DNA from: Laetiporus sulphureus 93-53
Taxonomy: Eukaryota > Basidiomycota > Agaricomycetes > Polyporales > Laetiporaceae
NCBI RefSeq assembly: GCF_001632365.1
Contig: NW_024468523.1
Coordinates: 553,635-617,634, forward strand
Length of the DNA: 64,000 nt
Reading direction: 5' to 3'
A program made the translations under genes and the position numbers. The notes under the pieces were generated by a model, which worked only from the letters and a program-made list of their open reading frames with translations, ran no database searches and was not told the DNA's origin. This document shows, in pieces, positions 46,860 to 57,858 of the stretch (within the stretch, counting starts at the first letter, position 1; every line of letters starts with the position of its first letter).

Positions 46860-48780
46860 TTACACCACAGCTTCCACCTTTAGATCACTCGCAGTATCTC
46901 CAGAAAGGTCGAGAACCCGGCAAGACATGTCAATCATTTCATGAGATTCCGGATCAACAACCACCTGCAAGGTATGAGCTTTTAGCGATGTATTCCCGTG
47001 GCGATCACTTTGCATGCATACCTGCGTCGTTGAGCTATTGGCATCTCTAAACACCAGGCGATTGGAATCCTGATAATTTCAATGATGTAATTACTCGATT
47101 TAGCCAGTGACGAGCTTGACGCGAAGACTTACCATCGGTGGAGGTGCCACCTGAAATGTTGAGTCAGGCGCCGTCAACACCGTGGACAACATGTCCCGTG
47201 AATTCAGGCTAGACATCATTGAGTTGCTGTACCTATCGCATTTCGAAGTTATAGTCAGTATATATGCCTTATATAGCTAAAATCAGGTACGTACAACTTG
47301 CACAACGTATAAACAAAAGCTAATACAGCATTCAGCACGATCAAAGTCGTAACACGTAGTCAACTAGAGCTCACCAAGGTGCAAACCGCCGCTCTGAGGA
47401 AGACGTTAGCTCTATCACATGTAAGGATGAATGCTAAACATCTCACGTCAATGAAGAATACAATGACGGCGGTCAAGGCGAAGCTTGAAGTAAGTACACC
47501 ATTAGACATGGTGACTGCCATAAAGTCAAGTTTGTTGTTTTATCACATGTTCGAAACCGCTCACGCTGTATAATCCTAGTGATCAATGTATCTGTACGAC
47601 GCAGGCCCGTGCGACGGGTGTGCTGTATGTTTAAGCATTTAGAAACCCTGGCTCTTTGCAGGAGGTAGGAACGGACCAGGTGATAGATTAGTGAGACGCA
47701 AATCGTGATGTCGGCGCAAGCAGCCGAAGCCAACCAAGTACTGACAAATTGCTGTAGGAATTGTGAATAATATTCCTCGTTTAGTACTCGCGGTCTCACC
47801 TTGTAATGGTTTAAGTCTGTAATCTCAGGTCTAAATGCGATGCCAATTGACATTCCGAGCGCCATCACTATGGAGGACAATCAAATTCCAGTAGGAAGAA
47901 CACAGTTAGAGAACGACTCACAGCATGAAATCACAGACAAAGCGACAATGAGCCCCACAAGCCATTTCTTCCCCGTCAGCTGGCGAATGCGCCACGCATA
48001 GAATAGCTGAACTTGAAGCCCGATAATCCCCTTGCACATAGTGAGCCATGTGGTTATTTCCTGGATTGCCGCAGTCAGATACATACCGCCATAGCCTCTT
48101 CTAAAGGATCCTTCAGATAAGACCTAGGAATTAAGCGAAACATGCATGGAATTTCCCTGTTTCAAACACTGCAATAATATCGCAGAAAATTCAGCTATTT
48201 AGGCAAATTGTAAACCAAGCGTTTACTCACGCCAGTTGGCTAATTCGACTGCCTTGAGGCTTCCTAATATAAAGCGAAGGACCATGAGCATTGCTATATG
48301 AGCACAATATGAATTGCCCCACGAACCAAAGTGATTAATGAGCACGTTGTAGATAAACCACATACTGAAGACGGAATTCACAGTGTCGGAGAGAAACAGG
48401 ATTCCGACCTGACAGCGTGTCAATGATGAATATCAGAAGACATAGTTCATTCTGACATAATATTTCATCCATTTGGAGTCGCTGGAGTTCGAATTGTCAG
48501 CGTAGAAAGTCATATCAAATGAATGATAGTGACAGACCGTCCATAGGTCGAGTAGTAATATAACGTCTGGGTAATCATTACTCCATACAACCTGCAGAAT
48601 CACGTCGGTAAATAAAGTCTTGTCATAGGAGAATGACGCACATAGTATTCATGAAGATGCCCGCCAGTGGTGGGCCATCTCTATCGGTCCGCAGCAGCAA
48701 TGAGAATAACTAAAACGTGCTGAGAATTGTAGTACGTACATGTACTTCGCAAGCTCAACCGCTTCTGGGGAGCAAGACAT
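46860..48780 (-). CDS. DUF6534-type multi-spanning membrane protein
   Basis: Member of a large agaricomycete family of seven-helix membrane proteins of unknown function. The start at 48780 (MSCSPEAVELAKY) joins to DGPPLAGIFMNTMLYGVMIT; further segments are SDTVNSVFSMWFIYNVLINH, WLTMCKGIIGLQVQLFYAWR, IRQLTGKKWLVGLIVALSVI, FVSTWLASAACADITICVSL and IYHLVRSYLLQR. The family signature YSNSMMSSLNSRDMLSTVL follows LIVLNAVLAFVYTLCKL through a GTACGT...ATAG intron. The end is VVVDPESHEMIDMSCRVLDL...VEAVV. Nine or more exons. I could not join the stretch at 47590-47390 cleanly, so a broken reading frame there is possible. It is present only in unit A. Confidence 0.72.
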
Positions 48781-49548
48781 TTTTCTATGTCCTTGAAAAA
48801 ATACAGTTGCGTAGGTACGATGGTCGAATGAGCATGTACTTTGTTTCGTGACTCTACATTTATAGGCGAGTTGTTGTTCGGGATCACCCCAATTCCCTCA
48901 TTGCGCTGTTAGCATCGATAGTATCGGTGCCTAGTTGTATTACAAATCACCGCACTCACCGGTATCTGGTACTGCTACAGTGCACTTCAAGACGATTGAA
49001 GTCAGTCGGAAGTTGATAATTTATCACATTACAGGAGCAGTATGGAGATGATGGGATTTCGAAGGTCACTGGCAGACTGGCGCTGAGCCCCGGTTTCAGC
49101 GCTCTGCCAGAAGCGGAAAGCAGTTGCGCGCTAGCCATTTAAGTTCCGGTTCTATCATGCAACTTCGAGGAACGCGCCCATTTCGCAAAGCACGCGGATT
49201 GGACGAGCAGAGCCGTCGATGTATTGTTGCAACCTGCCAGTAGGATTTTCAGCATTCAGCGCTCACTGGCTAACGTCCAACTGTCAATGTTTAGGCCTTG
49301 GCGACGCAGGCGGCTAACTATCATGCCTCCCGACGAGCAAGATGGACTTCACACAAGAGCTTAAGCCTTACATCATGAGATCAGCCTTCGTGCAATCAAG
49401 ACATCTCATATCAGGAAAAAGACACCCAAAGTCTGTAAATTCGCTGACAACCCGGCTCTTGTGTCGACCCCATCGTTGAGATGAACTATTCTGTATCAGA
49501 TGCAGGATGCTATGAAATGAAGGATAATATGACCACAAATTGATGCGG
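48781..49548. other. Intergenic, no recognised gene
   Basis: About 770 bases between the DUF6534 gene and the MFS pseudogene. A 60-codon - strand frame at 48956-49138 has no domain features. Confidence 0.4.
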
Positions 49549-50521
49549 TCAGGATATCAGACAAAACGCGGCGCGTGTCCTTGACGGTCGTGCATACGCG
49601 AATCGCGCAATGATGGTGAATACAGACCCGATGACGAGCACAACCTGGTCACGGTAGGCACACAGTATGCCCGACACAGAAGGACCACGAATGCCGCTGA
49701 ACACGGTCGGCCGGTACCACCAATCGTCGCTTCCCAGCAGTGCACTGTTGATCGGCGTGCCTGTGAGGAACGCGAACGACGCCATGAAGTATGCTGCACC
49801 AAGACAGACGCTGCTCGCAGTAGAGTGACATGATCAGCAGCGCAGGTTTGAAGTTACTCGTTATACGAACCCGACTTCATCTACGCTCTTTGCCAGCGAT
49901 GCGAGTGCCGCGGCGGACAGTAAGAGGTCTACGAACATGGATCAGCGCACGCACAGCAGACATCGGGAGCACGCACAGAAGCAGCTGAAGAACCGTAGAG
50001 GATCGCAAAGATGATGACCGACCCAGTATGCGTCACGCCGAACATCGCGAACACGAGTACGCCGATGATGAGGATGACAGGCACAGCACGATTCCAATAT
50101 CGTCCGCGAGTGTGTTCAGCACGACCCGCCCGAGATCGAGCCCGCGTTCAGGATCGCGATCTGTCCCAGCCAGTGGTGCGACATGGAATTTGGATGGGAG
50201 CGGCATGAACGGTGAAGAATGCGAGGTTCTCGGATAGCCCATGGAGGCTCACCCATAGTTGGAGGTAGAAGTCTGCAAGGCGGTGTCAATGGAGCACAGC
50301 GCACAGAATGCGTGAGGACAGACATAGATAGTACAGTCCCCAAAATGTCAGGCGGACACGCACGCACGCACGCCACGATCTGGAATGTCTACTAGTGGCA
50401 GCGCAGGACTCTGGAGAATGACCTGCAGTGCGTGTTGAATGTTGATGTCCCGGATGTCTCCCTTCGGCGGCTCCGAGTCTGCCGCGATTTCTTGCAGCTG
50501 ATTCTCCTCCACCGCGGACAT
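49549..50521 (-). pseudogene. MFS monocarboxylate-transporter-like pseudogene
   Basis: Remnant of a fungal monocarboxylate (MCT)-type major facilitator. The N-terminal part starts at Met 50521 (SAVEENQLQEIAADSEPPKG) and soon shows a degraded PDGG-type motif (DIPDRGVRAC). Further on, recognisable transporter segments appear in three different frames without introns between them: IAILNAGSISG (about 50160-50128), then RVVLNTLADDIGIV (about 50127-50085), then PVILIIGVLVFAMFGVTHTG (about 50080-50020). The C-terminal part reads YFMASFAFLTGTPINSALLG followed by WWYRPTVFSGI (about 49795-49700). At least two frameshifts and loss of most of the N-terminal membrane segments show it is not functional. 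Confidence 0.75.
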
Positions 50522-51121
50522 GATGGGCAGGGATAGTAGGAAATGCTCTTTATTCTTCTCATGTGAAGTCGGAGAGCGCAGGCGTAAGGCAATTGCGCCT
50601 TCCGCAGCACCAGACTGCAGAGCGGCGAGGGCTGAGCACACGTTGACAGATGACAGCTGAAGAGCCGCACGCACGGATTGCACGAAGATGACAGCATCTG
50701 CTGGATTAATGCTTGCAATCCGCCGTGCTGCGCGGAGCAGGGGCAGATCAACCAAGTGTCATCAAGAGCGTCAGGACCAAGTACCCGCCGGGTTATCCGA
50801 TCCAGGCTTCCCTGTATATAAGTCAACTACTTCCAATACTTCTAGGGCAGAAGCAATTAGCGGACAAGCGAACAGCGCTACTCGCAGAAGATAAAGCGCC
50901 CGCTCGTGTCAGTTTCAGTGATAGAAGCTGCATTCTATCCCGATCCCGTCACGGGGAACTTAACCAGAATACCTCTTAAATACAAACCGTGTGATTGACC
51001 AATGATCAGGTATGCATTGCGAAGCAGTGACTTGAGTCGGCTCGATGCTCGACCCGGTCCCCGGAGATGAGGGACATCGTCAATCATCACATCCGAAACA
51101 AGACCTGAGCTGAGATCACCG
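50522..51121. other. Intergenic, no recognised gene
   Basis: About 600 bases upstream of the MFS remnant; no protein features recognised on either strand. Confidence 0.4.
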
Positions 51122-51325
51122 GTGGTGCGCGACTCGAACCAGGAGAAGCTGTGGTTGAATGAATTGTCAAACCGTTACGATCCAGTTGCTTCCTTCGTTC
51201 CTCATAGTATGGTGCACGACAACGGATACCGCGGTTTTAGGGTTCCTGAGGGCGCATGGGTGGAAGCGAACACATTGTGTAATTCTCTTTTCGTGGCTGT
51301 CTCAGCAGTACGTGCTCGATTGTGA
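51122..51325 (+). pseudogene. Cytochrome P450 fragment (K-helix to β-sheet region)
   Basis: A single open stretch reads RYDPVASFVPHSMVHDNGYR then GFRVPEGAWVEANTL. This is the segment just after the P450 K-helix ('...PhxxxxDxxYxGYxIPKGxxVxxNxW'). No ExxR upstream and no haem-binding loop downstream were found in any frame, so it is an isolated relic. It is not the same subfamily as the two P450 genes at 55886 and 62252, judging from the sequence. Confidence 0.6.
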
Positions 51326-51722
51326 TGAGCGCTTGTAGGGCGTACCGCGCGATTTTGAGATATGACAATGAACAGTGTGGACGCTCCTAGCATCACGCCA
51401 GGGCAATGACTGAGCTTGATTTATCGTCATGCAGTGGGCGATAACCGGCACAGGACAAAACTCACCACCGGCCCAGCCGAATGAGAACCCACCCGTATCC
51501 CGCTGACGTGTGTTCTTCCCATTTTTGAACCGCTAGACGAGTGGGACAAGAGCACACGGACAATACAGTGTACGTTGTGTCATCATCTTTCTGATTTGGT
51601 GGTGACATCCAGATACCCGAAGACGTTTGAATGTAGAATTCTCCCGCGTTGCGCCAAGTCTATTGCAATACTTCTGAATTAGATGGCCCTCGTTCGATGT
51701 GTTAGTTTCCCCATTGAATATG

Positions 51723-51852
51723 NNNNNNNNNNNNNNNNNNNNNNNNNNNNNNNNNNNNNNNNNNNNNNNNNNNNNNNNNNNNNNNNNNNNNNNNNNNNNN
51801 NNNNNNNNNNNNNNNNNNNNNNNNNNNNNNNNNNNNNNNNNNNNNNNNNNNN
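51723..51852. other. Assembly gap (130 N)
   Basis: Run of unknown bases. Frames drawn through it have no meaning. Confidence 1.
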
Positions 51853-53758
51853 AGCTAGCTCAATTTCCTCCACGATAAGAATTGCTTCCGCAGACGGCGA
51901 CAAAACGTCACTCCGTGAATGACTTCTCATCGCGATTTCCACATAATGGATTTCAAAATGAGAGGTTGCTATCCGAGGACCATACTGCCCTGCCACTAAC
52001 ATGATGAATTTATATTCTTCCTAAGGTTTTGGTACTTACAGCATTATGACGAAGGTTTCCGCTGCTTGATCAAGAAGAAGAATCAGTACACTGGTCATGA
52101 TAGGAGACTCCGACAACATACGTTGGCGATGATGCTTTGTACAAAATTGGCATGACCACTCCGTGAGTCTTAGATCTTACAATGATACCGGAAAGCATCG
52201 GAGTCAACGCATAGATCATTGATGACAAACATATGTCTTACAAGGAATATCACAGTACCGTCGCACTTGAAATTAGTTATGATTTTGTGATCATATCAGC
52301 GCGGTCGGTTTAAGGCATTCACGACTAGCAACGTGAACAGCTGTCCCTTGTCTTTCGTAGATCTGCCGCTGTGATCAGAGCGAAGCGTACACAAGCAGAA
52401 GAGCGCGCACCTTGCACCGCGCGCTGAGATTCGTTCCCCTTCGTGACTGCCATGATCAACATATTTATAGGGCAGAAAGAACGAATCGCACGTAGAATCC
52501 GGCAGCGGCATGGAAGGTCAGGTCCATGGCTGTGGACACTCCCAGCCCACGATCCGCAAGGGGCCGAACGTGCCTCTGGGCCACGTTCAGTCGGCGCATG
52601 GCCCACCCACGGAAGGACTCACAGGTCGATAAGATGCGCGGAAGTTGCCCCGGCGAGAAAGCCGTATAGGTTCAGCATGTCTGCTCACAGAGCTATCATG
52701 TATAACGAATGTAAGCTTATCCTTCCGCGCCTAGAGCTGGCACTTCCAGCAGCACACCACACAGCGTCTCCGAAGGCACATCTTCAGCGACGAGCTAGTA
52801 GCCTGTCCGCGCGTCGCTGTGCGGCGGAGGCAGATCTCCGTGAGGCGATATCGCGCAAGAACACGTGGCCGATACCGATGACAACGCTACCAAGAAAGTC
52901 TGCGATGGTAAAGTACATGAAAGGGATTGCGAGCTGGCGCATCTCGAGCAAGAAGTTCCCTTTGATGTCCTCCGGACAGTCGTTCGATGCAGGCGCGCGA
53001 GGAAGCTTGCGGATACGGGGAGGTAGGACTCCGTCTGGCATGGCATGCACTGTGCAGTGTGTTGAACACTTGCAATGGCCGTTGGGGCTTGAGCTTGAGG
53101 GCGCACCCAGCACAGCGCGGCCAATTTGTCTACATTCCACCCATAGCAGAGCAGCGCTGTCATGGGATCTCATTCGACCGGAAACCTACACGGTTGCTGC
53201 ATTGCTCAATTACCGCCGGACGGCCTTGTACTACGGAACATTTTCGAGAGGCGGAGACCCATAAGCCTTGTGGCGCCGTCGAGCGGTTGGTAGTAGACTC
53301 GGTGCATATCATCGCAGATGCCCATCTCCGCTGTTTAATGCCTCCTTGGCGATACCTGTTGTAAGCTTGATGGCGATGCAGAGATGGTGACTGGTAGGAA
53401 TGAACAAAGCGCGTGCCACATTCCTGGAGCTGACGTGGCGTATTGGCGCCTTCCGACAGTGGCGGTTGCTCTTTGCCGCCGCATCCTGACTTGCTCTTCG
53501 GTCCAGAGGCTCAGGCGACTTCTTCCCCCCATAGATGACGTGCTGCGTCAGGAGTCCTGATATCTCCTCAATTCTTATGGCGACGCAGGGCCGTCGCAGG
53601 CCCGGAGTCTCTACCGTTTGTGGGTAACCTGTTCCAAATACAACCGGAGGGAAGGATTCAACTGTTCGCACAGTGAAAACAGACTTCATATGTACTCCAT
53701 ATGGTTCGCTGCTTTCTCACTGTGTTATGTGTAAAACGACCTGCCAAGATGTCAGGGG
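51853..53758. other. Region of degraded, coding-like sequence; nothing assignable
   Basis: Short - strand stretches look protein-like: CDGTVIFLV (about 52255) and PIMTSVLILLLDQAAETFVI (about 52100-52045), which recall the last membrane helix of DUF6533-type agaricomycete proteins, and LLEMRQLAIPFMYFTIADFL (about 52950-52890). They cannot be joined into a gene and the first set meets the gap. A 273-codon + strand frame at 52443-53264 is rich in Arg, Ser and Ala without any domain and looks like an antisense shadow. I treat the whole stretch as decayed genes. Confidence 0.4.
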
Positions 53759-53885
53759 TTGTCGTCAGTGTACCTTCACGTCTGCGGAAGAGAATTTGTC
53801 GTGCTCAATTCAGCCTCTGCGGCGATAGACTTGCTAGACAAACAGGGCATATTCCACAGCGACCGGCCGTACTCGACCACGGCGT
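53759..53885 (+). pseudogene. Cytochrome P450 fragment (N-terminal β-sheet/B-helix region)
   Basis: Reads YLHVCGREFVVLNSASAAID then LLDKQGIFHSDRP, the typical N-terminal P450 stretch ('V.LN....A.DLL.KR...YSDRP') of agaricomycete O-methylsterigmatocystin-oxidoreductase-like enzymes. Before and after it the frame loses similarity; no other exons are recognised. A relic unrelated in detail to the intact P450s, which have GNQLFVVVSDPGIAKDLM at this point. Confidence 0.65.
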
Positions 53886-54091
53886 CTATCTATCCTGGTC
53901 TTTGGCAGCTAGTTGAAAGTGGCGCTCATAGGGCCATAGCACATCACGAAACCAAGGATGAGTGCTACCTTTATGAACTGCCTGTCATCCCACACTTTCA
54001 TCAGCCGCCGGCCTGAAACAGTGGAATAACTGCGGCCAAGACTCATTATGTGATCGGTAACCCAATGTACATATATGTAGCAAGGTTACAA

Positions 54092-54418
54092 GGCAGAGGC
54101 ATACAAAGGATCAGGCTGCAGCGGAACTCTTTGCAACGCTATAATCAACCACCGGTCGCAATATTGCTGCAGTGAGACGAATTGCTGTAGAGTCGCCCGT
54201 ATTGTGTGAACGCTCGACTCACACGCGGGGCGGCCAGGAAGATTCAGAAGATCGATGCTGCCGCGAAGTACTGTCATTGCATTACGAACAAGATAGCCAA
54301 TATAGCGTCAACCGTCTTGACTGACAGGCGAGGCACAAGAAGATTAAGAAGATCGATGCTGCTGCAAATTGTGATTGCATTGGCGCGCTCCGACGAACAA
54401 GGGCTCGAATATAATATG
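54092..54418 (+). repeat. Direct repeat A2 (~330 bp), same family as A1
   Basis: Begins GAGGCATACAAAGGATCAGG and contains two monomers with the core AAGAAGATT(C/A)AGAAGATCGA at about 54237 and 54340. Compared with A1 it has an extra GAGACGAATTGCTGTAG stretch, which the decayed copy in unit B (about 60680) also has. It marks the right edge of the ~8-kb segment found only in unit A. Confidence 0.8.
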
Positions 54419-54433
54419 TGAGTAAAGAGCTCT

Positions 54434-54454
54434 GGTACGAGACTACAAATTTGC
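54434..54454 (-). repeat. 21-bp inverted repeat, right copy
   Basis: Exact reverse complement of 46435-46455, just to the right of direct repeat A2. Confidence 0.85.
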
Positions 54455-55885
54455 TGTCTCCAACATAGACGACCATTCACTGCATCTTTGCAATATCGCC
54501 ATTCTATATACCAAATCAGGTCATGTCCGTACGCGTCGCTCATAACGCAGTTGTCATTGCTTCGATCTCCTCCGCTCAAGACTCGAGAGATCAGGGGTAC
54601 ATACCGCAGCCACTGAAGGCTTGGCATACGGCGGCATCACCAGCGTTTGTGTTCGGCATGCCAATAGACGCAGTACAACGTGGGTAGTTTGGGCACGGGC
54701 CGGACCGAGTCCCCGCCCCTTCCCTCAACTCGATATTGTGAGCTTTCCGAGGCGAGTTGCGAGTGGGCGTCCCGAGTGTGGATGCAAAACAGGCGCTGGC
54801 ATTTTTCTTCAACCGCCTAAATGCAGTTGCGCATTGGCCAATCAAAACATACGATCAAGTCCTACTGGTGAGTTGGGGACTCAGCTCGGCTCGGGTTGCC
54901 CAGTTGATGGGCTCATTTGGCGTTCGCAGAACCATGCTGCAAAAAAATCGCAACGCGACACGAATTGCACCTTCAGCATCAGTGGATAAACGGTCTCGGA
55001 ACAACCGGGACATCCAATATCACGAGCTAGGAATCCAAAGACACTCCGGAACAAATTTCGCCTTCATTCTGCGAGGAGAACGGAACTCGTCTGTCCATAG
55101 AACCAACGTCGAATGTCTCTATCAAGCGGCCGGAGGCGCCTGTCCGCTCATCATTCATCTGCCACGTTACATGGGCGTCCTGAGCAAGCACGTTGAGACG
55201 GCTATTATGATACAAACTTGCACGTTTATGGTCTTGCGATGCTCGCAGGTCTTTATGGGGTAAGAATTCTGCATCGGCCCATGTCGGTCTGCGGAATCAG
55301 CGTCCGTCATTTCCGTCTCGGGGATGTACCTCGCGTGGTGAATGATTTTTCATGTATGTAGGTCGGTCCTTTCTCAGTAATCTCTCCGTGCTTACACGCG
55401 CTGAAGTGGCACGATGGTGAAACAACTGGGTTTCAGCCAGGCTGAAGAGATATCAAGACTCGAACTGAAGAGCGGTCTCTCTCACGGAGCCACTCATTTA
55501 CACGTCGCAACTCAGATCCCACAAGTGCCAGGTACACACATGTCGGCACCACCTGCGAAGAGAATTGGACGTGCGGCATCCTGAGGCACTAGGCACGGTC
55601 AGTTGCAGACCCGGCTTGAAACTGTGGATGCCTGCACATCAGATCCATTGACAGGCTATTGCGCGCTTCCGTGACCGTGCAACCTTCAACAAGATGATGG
55701 GCGGTAAACCTGCGGGTGATTGCAATTCTTCGATTGGGGTGTTGGTCGTTGACAAAAAAACCAGATTATACCGTTCGCTCCCCGAAGGTTGGTCTGCGAG
55801 TTTTGCATAAATACCTCGAACAAAGTGGGCCATATCCACAGTCCCGCAGCCTTCTTCACTCGCATCGCCATAACATTGACACAAG
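54455..55885. promoter_or_regulatory. 5' flank of P450 copy A
   Basis: Homologous by eye to 60880-62251 in unit B (shared TTTGCAATA.CGCCATT near 54485/60880 and many later blocks) but clearly more diverged than the P450 coding region. A 168-codon frame at 54757-55263 is not kept open in unit B and is rejected as a gene. The 80 bases before the start are well conserved between copies. Confidence 0.6.
55806..55813 (+). promoter_or_regulatory. TATA-like element of P450 copy A
   Basis: CATAAATA, 73-80 bases before the ATG, inside a block (GCGAGTTTTGCATAAATACC) that is identical in unit B at 62161-62180 although the surrounding flank has diverged. Confidence 0.5.
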
Positions 55886-57858
55886 ATGACCTCTCATCCT
55901 TCGCCCTCAGTCTCTGTGTGGCCAGAGGTCTCAACCTCGTCGGGCCTCACTTTCTTCACTTCGCTCAGTCCGAGCATCACGATTGCGGCAGCCATTCTCC
56001 TCGCCAGTCTGTACCTCCTGCCATCTATCATTGGCACGAGCTTCGACCTATTTGGACGTCGTCCCAGAGACAAGGACGGAAACTCCATTCCGAACGGTCC
56101 CCTTGGACTTCCGATAGTCGGTGTGTTTCCTCGTTTTGTCTATGTACTTTACTGTATTGACGTTGGGTTCTTCTCTCCAGGGTCATTCCCGTTCCTGACT
56201 CATTATCCGGAGTTAACTCTGGATTACTGGTACAAGAAGTTCGGTCCGCTCTACTCGATGTGGCTCGGAAACCAGCTGTTCGTTGTGGTGTCCGATCCCG
56301 GCATCGCCAAGGACCTCATGGTCACTAACGGCGCAGTGTTCTCGTCCCGCAAGGAGATGTATATCAAAAGCCAGCTCGTTTTTGTTGGTCGCGGTATCAC
56401 GGCGACTCCATACAACGATAGATGGTAGGCAGGTTTTGTAGCCTCATTGCGATGGGACTGAACGGATGGTTCCATAGGCGCAAGCACCGTCGCATCGCCA
56501 CGATCTGGCTCAATCAGCGAGCGGTGAACGGCTACACGAACGTGCTGGACTATGAAGCAACGGTAATGATCAAGAACATGTACCAGCTCAGTCAGGGCGG
56601 CCGCGCTCCCATTAATCCTCAGCCCCACGCGGGACGTTGTTCTCTAAACAACATGCTCACGATAGTCTTCGGAACACGGACCGACACCATCCATCATCCC
56701 CTGGTGTTGAAGGCGCTCAAGTTATCCCGTGAATTCATGTGAGTTCTTTCGCGCCTCTTCCCTCTGAGGATTTCCTGACGCATAGGTTATCCAGGAACTG
56801 CACTGGTCCGGTCTCCAACCTCGTCGACTTTGTCGCTCCCCTGCAGTGGTTCCCGACGATCATGTCCGTGCGCGGCAATAAGCTGCACAAGGGACTGGCC
56901 GACACCTACGGTGGCATGATCAACGACATCGAGCGTCGGATGAAGGCCGGCGAGGATGTACCCGACTGCCTGGCTAAGACGATGATCGAGCTGCGTGACG
57001 AGGAGGATCTGGACCACCTTGATATGGCCATTCTTGCATCGGCGTTCATGATCGGTGGAGTCGAAACGGTGAGCAGCATCTGTTGATCAGCGTGCTTATC
57101 TGCGAGTTCATCGTATATTACGTGCAGACGGCGTCTATCATGCAGTGGTTCTCGGCGCTCATTCCTGCGTATCCGGAGATTCAGAAGAAGGCGCAAGAGG
57201 AACTCGATCGCGTCGTCGGTCGCAACCGTCTTCCCACGGTTGAGGACGAGAAGGACTTGCCATACTGCCATGCCATTATCAAAGAGGTCGAACGGTGCCA
57301 CAACCCATTCTGGCTCGGCACTCCCCACGTCGCGTCGGAGGACTTCACGTACAATGGACAGTTCATCCCGAAGGACACGGTCGTCGTCATGAACACTCGG
57401 TCGATGCATTATGACGAGACGAGGCACGCGAACCCGGATAAATTCGATGTAAGTCTCGGACATCGTTGAGATATGTCGTCTCGAAGTAACAATTTATTTG
57501 CAGCCCGAGAGATACATCAACGACAGCACTAACAACACCGAGTCCGCCAACCTCGCTGACCCGTACGAGCGCGATCACTGGATGTTCGGATTAGGGTGAG
57601 TGCTCACGTCAAACCGATTATCATGAAGGACGCTGAACGTACTTCGTCAGGCGCCGGATCTGCCCCGGCATGATTGTAGCAGAGCGCGAGATCTGGCTGT
57701 CTATCTCTCGCATGCTCTGGGCGTTCAACATGGTGGAGATACTGGGCGAACCGATCGACCTGAAGGAGTATGACGGTTTATCTGGACGTTCGCCCGTCCC
57801 CTTCCGCATCAAGCTCGTTCCCCGCCATGAGAACGTCGCTAAAGTACTCGGACTCTGA
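55886..57858 (+). CDS. Cytochrome P450 monooxygenase, copy A (complete)
   Basis: Haem-thiolate monooxygenase anchored in the ER; substrate unknown. Six exons (55886-56424, 56478-56738, 56795-57068, 57128-57448, 57504-57595, 57651-57858) give 564 residues. Membrane anchor: SITIAAAILLASLYLLPSII, then RRPRDKDGNSIPNGPLGLPI. The W-R of the C-helix is at NDRWRKHRRIATIWL across intron 1. I-helix: FMIGGVETTASIMQWF across intron 3 (Gly-Gly-x-Glu-Thr-Thr). K-helix ExxR: IIKEVERCHNPFW. Then LGTPHVASEDFTYNGQFIPK and DKFDPERYIND (PERF motif) across intron 4. Haem loop: MFGLGRRICPGM (FxxGxRxCxG) across intron 5. All key residues are present. It resembles O-methylsterigmatocystin-oxidoreductase-like agaricomycete P450s; the CYP family was not determined. 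Confidence 0.95.

Noticed and set aside
51115..51145. tRNA-like B box (GGTTCGAGTCGC on the - strand)
   Set aside because: The flanking bases cannot form a T stem or acceptor stem and there is no A box; the sequence lies in a P450 relic.
52443..53264. 273-codon + strand open frame
   Set aside because: Arg/Ser/Ala-rich without any motif; the - strand of the same stretch is more protein-like, so this looks like a shadow.
46014..54418. Direct repeats as LTRs of a retrotransposon
   Set aside because: No reverse transcriptase, integrase or gag-like sequence, no TG...CA ends, and the interior carries ordinary host genes and relics.
54757..55263. 168-codon + strand frame upstream of P450 copy A
   Set aside because: The homologous stretch in unit B (about 61110-61450) does not keep this frame open, so it is not under protein-coding constraint.
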